Shown in pieces: positions 25,315 through 37,300 of a DNA stretch of 64,000 nucleotides (its first letter is position 1; the number at the start of each line of letters is the position of its first letter). The notes beneath the pieces were generated by a model. It made no database searches, was not told the origin of the DNA, and was given only the letters and a program-made list of their open reading frames with translations. The stretch is taken from the NCBI GenBank assembly GCA_942486035.1, contig CALNXK010000033.1:124001-188000 (forward strand). Reading direction: 5' to 3'. The position numbers and the translations under genes are program-made. The DNA is from Porites lobata. Taxonomy: Eukaryota; Cnidaria; Anthozoa; Scleractinia; Poritidae.

Positions 25315-28300
25315 TCACTTTCTAGGTGGACCACTTAGAAAATTGTTCTGCGCCGTAGTAAAAAACTCTATAAGTCTTTCCCGATCCACTCGGTTTTCTT
25401 CACCTTTCTCCGACTCATCAGCCTCCCACGGCCAAAAGTAGCGAGTTCCAAGCGATGACCTGTTTTGAGAGCGAGACAGAACATTAAAAACTTTAAAAAT
25501 TCATTGATAAAACAGAGAGCGAATACAAAGGATGCTAACTTTTAGTTAGTACGTGCCTTTAAATGAGCTGTGCCACGAAATTCAGCCAAATTAGGTAATT
25601 ACAAAATGCCCGTTAAATTAAGAGAAACGTAAAATTAAAGGAAGGTTAAAGCAACACAACAGATACAACAGATGCCACGGATGGGCAAAACTGAAGAAGA
25701 TTGAAACGGACTGAAATTAGGGTTTTTGAAAACTGTTCAGCCTAACAGTTTTTTAAAGTTGATCTCTGCTGTTTGCAACTTCAAAAATAATGCTCAGGAG
25801 ACATATCTCGGATTTTGTCATTTCCTTGTAATTTCCTAGCTTACTTTAAGTTCCATAGCGATTGAGGGCTAGCAATTGGCAAAATTAAACAATCGAACTG
25901 GACTGCCGTGACACAGCCCCTTTAAATCTGATGAAACATGGCTACGTTTCAAGCTGCGATTTTCTCGACAAAATAAAACATCAACCAGGAAAAATAGACA
26001 GATTTAGTATTTGCCAAATAAGCGGAGCGCGATTTTCCAGCGTTCTGATAGGCTCCTGTAATTCGAAACATCCTTGGTTATTCATTGTTTTGAAACAGGA
26101 ATCAATATGGCGTCCCGTTTCGTTACAGTTTCGGAAGGCGACATTTTAGCGACAAATGAAGCAGCTGTAACAAACGAGCACCAAGAAAGCGGCTTGGCTT
26201 GTCGGTGTTAACTGGCAGGTAGAAAATGGTTTTCTTACTGAATTTGCAGCACAATCTTAAAAATGCACTCGACGAAATAAAATCCATACACTTTCAATAA
26301 ACAAAGGTCTTACTAGTACGTATCCACAAAAGTACCTTTTTCAATTCTATCGAACTGAATTGGAAAATACTAGAACAACAATTCCCCTTAGGGCCGGTTC
26401 ATAAAACTGATAAATTGGATAATGTAATTCTAGAGCTCTGATTGGCTTAGCCATCATGGTTTATGAGCAATATACCATGCTCTCCAAATATGGTAACTGT
26501 ACGCGTCTGCTCAAAATTATAAACAAGCTGAAAAGACCACCTACTTGAATGAGGCCGCAGAGTCTCGTGGGCTTTCAAACACCGACTCATTTGTGTCTTT
26601 GTTGAAGAAATACAAACGTTTGGCTGAACGACTGTGTGCGTAAGTCCAAGGCTCTACAGAGCAAGAAAATCGAACGTTTTAATTAGCAATTATTGGACTT
26701 GGCTGTCGTATGATATAAAGAATAATTCAGACCAAGAAGCCCTTAACACCCTCATCGACCTGCATAATTCCTCATATCATAACGGGCCGAGTCTAATGAT
26801 TGTTTTATTATATTTATTCAAATATTTTCAACTTCAACAAGAAATGCTTACCTCTCCTGTCTTCAAAGCGTTTGCCCGTGTTCCTCGGCAGTTTCAGGTT
26901 ATGAAGGGATTTTTCCCCTCACAAATTTTCTTCAAACAGCAGTTGTCATCCTTTGAGTGGTATTTTTGCCATTTTCGCTAGATTTCAAGGCAGTATTTCG
27001 GCTATTTTTCTTTCGCATTAAGTGTGAAACCTTCCGTCATTTTTTCCAGCTCGGTCAAACAGCTGAGCAACCGAGCCTTCTGCCGTAACTATAATTCTGT
27101 CTATATCGGTTATCATTAGATCCCATGGACCGTACCCCCTTCGGACACCTCATATAATTTACACAACGTAGTTTTCCCTCTTACTAATTAGGGTTACGCA
27201 CTCTAAAAACCATTGACGTCAATTGTTTGATATCGACAAACATCTTGAATTTCAGCCAACATTGTTTCCTTGGCACGCAACCAGGCAAACATTTGGTGCA
27301 AAAACACAATGTCCAAGAGAGAAACAAGGATAACATTTTCCGTTTCTCGGCAACAGTGTTTCTGCAAAGCGACATTCACGCTTTTGTGTGAGGCTTTAGG
27401 GTAGTACGAAAGGCTAAAACTTCAAAAAGTACCTTGACCCTTTCTTTCGATAATTTGAAAGTTTAGGCATAGTTCCAAAGGAAATTAGAAATGGAACTTG
27501 AAACCCCAAATTGGATTCACACACGCACGCATATAACTAATAGACCATAATATTTTGATTTGCGCGACTACGCGTTTCTTCTGCGACACAGAAAGACATC
27601 AAGAAATCAATTCAGTACTTGTAAAAATACATACAAAGAATTTCCACCTGCTCTAAATATATTTTTTTGATGCGCGTTTCTAACGTTTAATTTTCATACT
27701 TTCGTGAGGAACTAAAGAGGCAGTCTCGTTCCCAGAGCCTTCGTTACCCTTCTGACCGAAAGGATCGCAGCCTCTGGGAACGAGATTGCTTAAGTTAACC
27801 CTTTATGCCCCAATATCCACATACAAATTCTCCAAACTGATCGACATACATTTCCTTTAAGAATTAGTTGAGAGGATTTGATAAAAGATCAAAGCATTTT
27901 CTCTTTGCCAGAGTTTGATAGAGTTTTGTAAGATGGCTCTAACTTCTGAGTGTGTGGACGAAATCCTATGATGTGACCACTCAAATGAAAGCTCTCTGCC
28001 TGAACTTTTACATGGTGCTATTTGGTTTTTACAAAAGGAAATTTGCAAACTTGGTCGACATTTGCCTTTGGGTACATTTGGCAGTGAAAGGGTTTATGAT
28101 CATTTCATTAATTCTCATAACATAATCTCTTGACAAGGTATGGATATCGTTAGGAGAAAATTGATGTTGGTCACCATTGGGACTTGAAGGGTTAATGCAA
28201 ATTTCAATAAATTTACCTTGAATTCGTTTAATGAAAAATATCCCTTTGGGAAGAAGATGCCTCCCATCCTCCAACATAAAGCACTCTCTGGGCTCCCTAC

Positions 28301-31300
28301 TTTTTCCTTTCACAACTTTCATGTCAATTCTGCTATAATATCAGTAAACACAAAATCAACCGAACGTCCAAATTTTTGTCGACCACAAAAACATTGCTTG
28401 TTGAGCTCTGTTAACTCTTCCACTTCCAGGGTGAATAAACTGAAGAGTCGCATAAAGTGGTTCTAACTTTTTAGTCTGTGGATGAAATTCTATTGTGTGA
28501 CCATTCAAAGCTACTGAGCAGTACTTTCCTGTGGTACTGTTTATCATGCTGTACAAGGTGGTTCTAACTTTTGAGTCTGTGGATGAAATCCTACGGTGTG
28601 ACCATTCAAATGAAAGCTACTGGGCAGTACTTTCCTGTGGTACTGTTTATCATGCTGTACAAGGTGGTTCTAACTTTTGAGTCTGTGGATGAAATCCTAC
28701 GGTGTGACCATTCAAATGAAAGCTACTGAGCAGTACTTTCCTGTGGTACTATTTATCATGCTGTCTTTTGAGTCTGTGGATGAAATCTTATCGTGTGACC
28801 ATTCAAATAAAAGTTACTGAGCAGTTAGTTCACGCCGTACTATTTGGTTTTCCGCACTTTACAAAATAAAATTTGAAAACTTCGCTGAAGTGTGACTTCG
28901 GTCATCTTCGGGAGTGAAAAGGTTTATAACCGAGCTACAGTTGAACCTTATGGACGTTCTTGAAAGACTCTGTAGAAATCCTGCTCAAAGATACGGTTGC
29001 TACCAATAAGATAAGGACCCGTCTTGAAATTGCTAGAGGAACTGAAGTGATTCTACTGGACCATGGCAATTTTCCCAAGTAGAACTTAAGTAAATGTCGT
29101 TGTCAACAGTTAACTCAAATTAATCTAACCGATGAAGTAACAAAAAAGAAACTAACCTGGTGAAAATTTCTTTAAGTGAAGTACTGTCCACACGAAATAT
29201 ATGTTTGAGCCTAAAATGAAACATTTTTTCATATTATTTAAAATAATGAATGAATAGAATCGAAGAGACTGAATGAGTGCATCATACAAAAGGGTTTTCA
29301 CTGAGGACGTGTATGAGCCTTAAAGAAGGACGAAGCTGTGAGCTGATCTAGGGAAAATTAAGCTTTGGCCACTTAGAGACAAGAGGGGGACCGGGGCCGA
29401 AATGTGTCTCGCAATTGATTCTGGGATTGTTACTAGGGCCACGCCGGTCAGCTATTGGCCAATTTTTTTCCTCCCTAGTAACATTCCCAGAAGTCTTTGC
29501 GGAAGTTAACTTTTCCCAGTTTCCTTTTCGTTTGTAGAGTGGCGAGTGGTAACCATGGTAACAGGAGTTTGTTTGTTCTAGCGTAGACAACTTATTGTAA
29601 AAGCACGAAAAAGGGTTTTTAAATAGACTTGTCATTTTGAAGCTGTAAAGTTGCTTGTTAAGCCCATCGCTTGCAATCCAGTGACAACTATAGATAGACG
29701 AAGACGCAAACAGGACTGGAAGAATACACCAAACAAAACTCGATCCCGGGAAGACGCTTGGTTTGTTCTTCTACTTCCGCTTCCGTTTGAGTTACGGACA
29801 AATGCAGGGGTGGGGGGGGAGGAGGGAGGTAATCAGGAGGCAACAAATCCCTGATGAGTGTGTCTCTTTACCTTAGTGGTACCATTCCTTGGCAAGTAGG
29901 TTTGTTGACTGCCTTCACAAGCAAACCCGCCTTTGCCATTCTACAAGATAACCGGATAACAAATTAGGCAGGACAAGTACGGCATTCTACTTGTTGTTTT
30001 TGGAATCGTTACTGGGGACCCGCCGATAAGGCATTGGCAATTTTTTTCCTGTAGCCAGTAACATTCGCAGAAGTCTTTGCGAAAGTTGACGTCTCGTTTC
30101 TTAAAAGGAGAATAGAAAAAAGACCAGCGCAAGTGTTCTGCTCTAAGATAAGCACAAAATCACGCGAACGTCAAAAGTGCATCAACCAATGATCACTGCT
30201 TGTTAAGCACTGTTAACGCTGTTACTACCAAAGTAAATGATAGAGTCTTGTTAGGTGATTCTTACTTATGAGTCTGTGGACAAAATCCTGCGCTGTGACC
30301 ATTTAAATAAAACCTCTTTGGCTTTACTTTTTTTGTTTTCAAGGTACAATTTTTTTCACTTTGGCTGGCACCTGAGGGAGAGAAGATGAATTACCTCTCA
30401 CTGTAGTGCGAGTTTCGCACGTCTTTGCCTCCAAGTATTACGGCATCCACAATATGAACCGCAGCTGACCTTCTCTGGCCCTTCCCCTGTTGAGAAAAAC
30501 GAGCAGAAAGAAAAATTAACATCAATTTTTTTGCACACTGTTGCTTTACGGTTTGTATCATCTTCAAAGAGTAAAACTCTCTTGTAAGGCCTCTGAAGCT
30601 GATATAACACGGAACACCAAACATCTTGTCACAAACTTTTCCCACCCGGGTTGAGGAGAAACGGCTGTACTCGCAGCCTGTGCATCTTCCTCATAAAACC
30701 TTTTAACTGGGTCGTTCTTAAATGAATTGACGTATTTTCTTAAATGATAAAATCCCCACTTACCAGAATCTTCTTACCAACAAACTCCCATTCTCGTAAC
30801 TCTATTGAAAACGTAACCCCAGTACAGTCAATCCGGTCGTGAACGTGGCCTCATCAATCAGCACGTCCAAATTAGTCCATTACTAGGAAGTACCCCCCCG
30901 GATCACATTTCCTAAGGATATCAAGTAAGCTACTTTGGAGCAACAAAACGTACAAGCAAATAAGAACGATCGCGTCACCTATTCCCTGGAATATAAACCT
31001 TATCCTGACCGTGAAAGCAAACTGCCCCAGGAACCCTCCCCCGAGCACCAGAGAGCTTGTTCGCACGTCACCTTGTCCTTATTGTACACTCACCTCCCCC
31101 CTGAGTTCTTGGACTATTTCGACTTCTATCAATGTATCACGTGGGAGTTCCAAGTGGAAATTCTCTAGCTTGTGCCACCTTGTTGAACTGCGATAGTTTG
31201 GTTTACCATCCCACTTGTAGATATTACTGCGCTGAAACAAATTTGTCAGCAGTTAATCTCACTTCCTTCACGATACTTCTGGCCGACTTACTCCCGGTAG

Positions 31301-34300
31301 GGAGAACCCGTAACCAGGCCACCACGGCCATGTACAGATATGTCCAGGATTGCAAGCTAATGAGATTCATGCTCTTTATGATGGACATAACGAAGTGTCA
31401 CCTAGCCCTAATCCTCAGGTAAACGCACGAAATTTTGTCAAACGTGTTACAAATAATAGTGTCTTATATGAGGTCCCTAAATTCTGAGTTGCTTGCTTTT
31501 CCGTGGCATATAGGTATCACCTTTATGCAAACCTTAACCAGTAATCTACAGTAACCAGTGACCTTCAATGTACAGACACTTACCCCAAGGCCCATAAAGA
31601 ACCACCTTTCTCCTCCAGACACAAAACATTTGTAGTTGTACAAACATTTAAGATTCTGGATGTTCTTAGAAGTCAGCGTCGTAGGTTCAGAATCGAAACA
31701 ATGGTCATCATCAACTCCCTGAAAAGAAAAGAAGAACAGCGCTACATTAAACTTTGCAATCCTTTTAACCTGCTGTTCAGCTATTCCAGAAAGCTCACGG
31801 GAAAATTTTGAGTAACAAACAAAATCGTCTGTGGATGAAATCCTATGGTGTTACCATTCAATTGAAAGCTACTGAGCAGGTCTTTCCTGTGGTACTGTTT
31901 ATTATGCTGTACAAGGTGGTTCCAACTTTTGAGTCTGTGGATGAAATCCTATGGTGTTACCATTCAAATGAAAGCTACTGAGCAGTACTTTCCTGTGGTA
32001 CTGTTTATTATGCTGTACAAGGTGGTTCCAACTTTTGAGTCTGTGGATGAAATCCTATGGTGTTACCATTCAAATGAAAGCTACTGAGCAGCACTTTCCT
32101 GTGGTACTGTTTATTATGCCGCAAAGGTTGTTCTAACTTTTGCGGAGCCTGTGGATGAAATCCATTGGTGTGACCATTCAAATTAATGCTAATGAGCAGT
32201 ACTTTCCTGTGGTACTTTTTATTATGCTGGACAAGGTGGTTCTAACTTTTATGACCGTAGAGGAAATTCTATGGTGTGACCATTACACATGAAACCACTA
32301 AGCAATGGGAATTGATGCTCATGCCAATAAAATGTGACAATCACTTAACCTACCTTCCACAGCTCATCAAATTTCACATCTGGATCAGGGTTTTTAGGAG
32401 CTGCACGAGCCTTTTCAGGGATCTAAAGGACACGTCATGTAGGTTAATATGAAGAAAATAGAAAGTTATGTTGGTCTTGTGTCAAGAGTTGTAATTTAGA
32501 GAGTAACAACCGTACATTACGTTCTACCTCAAATAACGAGTGTGTAGGTGATTACTGGACTAACATAAAATTGAAATCAGATGTTCCAGTTTCTTTTCAA
32601 TTTAGATGTGGCTAAATATCATTTAGGCAAAGTTAAACTCGAGCGAGTTGGCCAGCGGTCTTCTCCCACTTCAGTATGTGACCTACGGGGCGGCCCGCGG
32701 GGAATTGCAGGGCTCCTTGTGAGCCCTTTTGCTAGTGTTGCTTTGCATTGTAGCTTTGCTTGCTGATCGTAGCGGATCATTTTTAGCTTTCTTGCGAATC
32801 ATTGCGGATTCTTGCTGATCGTAGCGGATCAATGTTTGCCTTGTTGCGAATCATTGCGGATTCTTGCTCCCTCTCCTCTCTCCCTGCCTGGTGGTTTGGT
32901 AAGTATTTTCTCAGGTAAGTATTCTCTTAGGTAAGTATCTCCAATGACTTTATTCAGTGTGACGGTGCCGGTTAGTGGCTGCTCTTGGGGTGGTTCCCGC
33001 TTCCAGGGTTGCCATGGATACCTCCTCTCTGCTTATTGCTTTTGGCCCCCCTACTAACCTTTAAGGCACCTGCTCCCAAGCTCATCATTAGCGATGAGTT
33101 TAACAGACATTAAATTAAAGAGATAACTTTTTGCCACCAGCATTTTATTTTATTAACCCACTTGAGAACTAGGGATTCTTGGAAATATCATGGTGGGGTG
33201 TAACCTCTAAGCCCCATTATCCACGTACAATTTCTCCAAAATGATCTCCATACAATTCCTTAAAAAATTAGTTGGGAGAATTTTATTTATATGTTTTTGT
33301 TTACAACAGTACTTTTGCTAACATTAGCGTTTGTATAACTATACAGGATAAAAAAAAACTGACCTTCCAAGTCTCCAAACATCTTTTCTTCACTTCCCCT
33401 TGATCATAATGACCCATTAACGTGCTGGAAAAGTAAAGTAATGATCTAATCGACGCGCATTTGATCATAATTATACATATTTGAATTTGCGTGTCATAAG
33501 TAATAAATAAATAATAAATGTTATTTAGCCAGGGTTATCTCTTCAGCATAAAATGCTGATATCAATGAGGGCCCTGGAAATAAAATTAATAAAGATTTAG
33601 TGCCACTTGAAATACAACTTAACGGATTCTTTCCCGTTGCGTGACGAGCCGATAGAACGTTTGTGTATGATGCAGCAGCCCTAGCCTCCCTGGAAGAAGT
33701 TCTTAGAGCTTCGTCACGTGTTCCTTACCCACGTGGGGAAAGAGCGCGTGACAGAACACTTGCATAACAAGCTACAGCAGCCCTTGGTTTGGCTAAAATG
33801 CACAGATTCAAGCAATAGTTCCACAACATTTTAACTTACGTGTCTTGGACGTAGGCTCTCAGTTTCTTGAGGGAATTTGCTTGCACCTTCCCTATCCTAT
33901 AGCAGATTAGATTTTCAGAATTTCAAAGAGATCAGACCAAGAGCTAAAACATAATTTCTCTTCTAACTTTTCCACTTTCATAAACAGATCACACAATAAG
34001 TTCATTGACTATTTACGAATAATCCACCGTAATACACTCTGTTTGCCTACCCACATTTAGCATGAGTTATTGTTTTCAAATGCTCTTGGAAATAGGCAGT
34101 CCCCCCAGGAGCATTTGAAAACAATAGATTATGCAAAATTAGGGTGGGGGAGAAAACAGAGTGCATTATGGGGGGTTCGAAAATACAGAACTGAGGATCT
34201 TAGGAGCATGATTAAAATAACGCGTTCATCCTTTTTATACGAATATATATTTTACGCCAAAGGCACAATATTTGGTAATTGATTCAAAAGATAAAAACAG

Positions 34301-37300
34301 TTCTCCATTTAGCTGGTAAAACTTTCGCAAGAAAAGCAGTTTTTTGGAATGAAAAGGTTATCAACACTTTCACGATGTTATTCTATGCTTTACTGTTATT
34401 CTTAGGGCGATGAATCTATGCTAACAAATGAACCTGTTTTAGCTAATTCATAAAATGCAGTACATGCACAATACCTATCATTCGAATCAACCATATACGA
34501 TGAAAATTCTTCATCTTCCAGAAGAATATGCAAGGGAACGATCTAGAAAAAAGACAACACATCATTTAAAACGACACTTTTAGTTGGTCTATCGAAATGA
34601 CGAATTTTCACGAGTCTGGGTACAATGTGCCCTAAAGTAGGTAAAAAGGATTGTAAACAGCAAAATAGTTTTAATTAGCTTGGACTAACGAACTAAATAA
34701 CTGATCCCCATCTGGTCTTTGCAAAAGAAAGGTTTCATTTGAATGGTCAGACATTTCATCCCCAAACTCAAACGTTAGAACCATTTTGGGCAGCATAATA
34801 AACAGTACCAAAGAAAAGTACTGCTCAGTAACTTTCATTTGAATGGTCACACCATAGGATTTCATCCACAGACTCAAAAGTTAGAGCCACCTTGTACAGC
34901 ATAATAAACAGCACCACAGGAAAGAACTGCTCAGTAACTTTCATTTGAATGGCCAGATTTAACGTCCACGCGAAAACATCTCCATAAATTCCCCGTTGAC
35001 CAAAGGGCTACACGTTGTGGAATTAAATGTGTGCAGCAGTAAATTTAAGCTTCTACCAACCTCCATTACGTCATCAATGTCTTGGTTTTTCATTTTGTTG
35101 ATTCTTACATTCGTATTGAACATGTGCTCAAGTACATCTTGAATGTTGGGACGAAGGCCTTTGCACACCACGTACCTAAAGGTGTGCGAAGAAACTATGA
35201 GTCGTGATAACATAAACATCATTCACCGAAAAGGGGCGGTAATGCTCGCACATTGCTAAGTTGAAATGAAGCTTCGTGTTTTAAAGCGTGAATTAATATT
35301 ACTGTGAAATTCATGTCATTATGAGAAAGCCCAACTTGTAGTCTTGCGTTTGCGTTCTTAAAGGAGCTGTGTCACGAAATTCACGGCCAAATTAGGAAAT
35401 TAAAAAAATGCCCGTTCAATTAAGAGAAGCATAAAATAACCGCTTAAAACTTTAAAGGAAGGTTAAAATAACATAACAGAAGCAACAGATGCCACGGATA
35501 GGCAAAACTGAAGAAGATTGAAACGGATTGAAATTAGGGTTTTTGAAAACTGTTCAGCCTAACAGTTTTTCAAAGTTGATCCCTGCTACTTGCAACTTCA
35601 AAAATAATGCTCAGGAGACATATTTGTCTGTCTCGGATCTCTGATTTTGTCATTTACATGTAATTTCTTTGCTTACTTCAAGTTCCATAGCAATTGAGGG
35701 CGAGTAATTGGCAAAATTAAACAAAATGAACTGGACTGCCGTGACACAGCCCCTTTAAGAAAACGTGGCTTTGTGAAATTTTACGTCGAAGTGCAGTGAA
35801 GGCAAAGAAATGTACCAAAACGTGTGCTGCACGTGCGGGATGTTGTTTCGCTTATTAAACCTTTTGCTTCATCGACGTCCTCGTTGTCGTCGCCGTCATT
35901 AGGGGTATGATGGACGGGGGAGAGCCTACAGATTAGCCGGATCATTACACGTTGCTGGGAAACTGCCCACCTACCCCTCCCCTAAGCCAACATTTTGTCC
36001 TAAGTGAGAAGTAAGTGTTAACGTTGGCTTAGGGGAGGGGTAGGTGGGTAGTTTCCCAGAACGTATGATGATCCCCTGTAACCTAGGAACACAGCCAGAA
36101 TTTCACGGTATACAGCCTTTGTAAACTTGGAATAAATAAAACACGCCTTAGACCTGCTAATAGGTGACTACATGAGCCGAGCTAGTTCGCTTTACCGATG
36201 TAACTTTTATCTCGCCACTCATTGGGATCACAACTTTTTCTTGCGTTGAACCCATTTAATCCCAATATCCACATACAAATTCTACATACTGATCTCCATA
36301 CATTTCCTTAAAGCATCAGTCAATTTTCTCTTAATTATGTACTGATATTATTGGGAGAAAATTGGTGCAGGCCACTTTTGACAAAGAGAGCCAGCCCGGT
36401 TTCTCTAACTAGCCTCAAATGGATAATTCTGGAACTGAATTAGGGTGGTTCGAAAGGACAAACCACTTTCCAGAATCTAATTTAACTACATCCTAGAATC
36501 CAAAACCACGTCCCCAGAAATCAAAACCTGGGACCTGTTTTGGACTCTGGGGCGTGTTTTGGATACTAGGAAGTGTTTTTGGATTCTGGGATGTGCTTTG
36601 TCCCTACAAGTTACCATATAAAATAGTAAAAGCCTACCTCTCTGAGTTAGCCGGCCTGCTGGTGACAGGTTTGAAAATGTATACCTCATCAAAAATACGA
36701 TACATGAGGTACACGAGACCAACACTAAATGAAGTGAAAAGATCAAACAGTTTGCACACGAAATGGCCACCTGAAATACAAGCAAAAGAAAAAAGAAAAT
36801 AACGTCACTGTTTTGTAGCACGGTTAAATAGCTTGGGCTAAAGTCAGCGGCACAGAACGGGAGAGACGGCTGATTTAGTTGGGTACTGACTTTGTACACT
36901 CTCCTGGCGGAGATTAAGGACCTCAAGATCCGACGATGGCAATGGCAACGGGAACAGGAACGTTCAAAAAGCAATGGGCCAAATATTTAAACAAAGTATA
37001 ACTTAAGCCTCGGTTTAATGATTCTTTGAAACTCCAGATCTCTTCTTTGGTGGGTTGTTTGAAGAACATAAATGCTTTTCTAGTCTTTTCTAAATGCTTT
37101 CATAAAACTGTTTACAATAAATGATGTTTAGATAAAATCGTTGGGCAAATTGGAAATGACTTAGAACGCGGTTTTGTTAAACACTGGCTAAACTACGTTT
37201 AATTTAGCCCAACAGAGTGTTTTCACTCACGTGGCCAGCATCTATGCAAATTAATTGAAACAAAAGAAATTATTTGCATGAGAAAAGAGTTGAACTCCCC

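Noticed and set aside
26852..26990. Exon-like segment ending in a good GTAAGC donor
   Set aside because: Contains stops in the needed frame; the WW-domain exon at 26545-26653 satisfies both phases.
30759..30865. Apparent CMTR1 exon reading DRIDCTGVTFSIELREWEF
   Set aside because: The true exon is 31094-31231, which encodes the expected IYKWDG and LPRDTLIEVEIVQEL motifs in the right phase.
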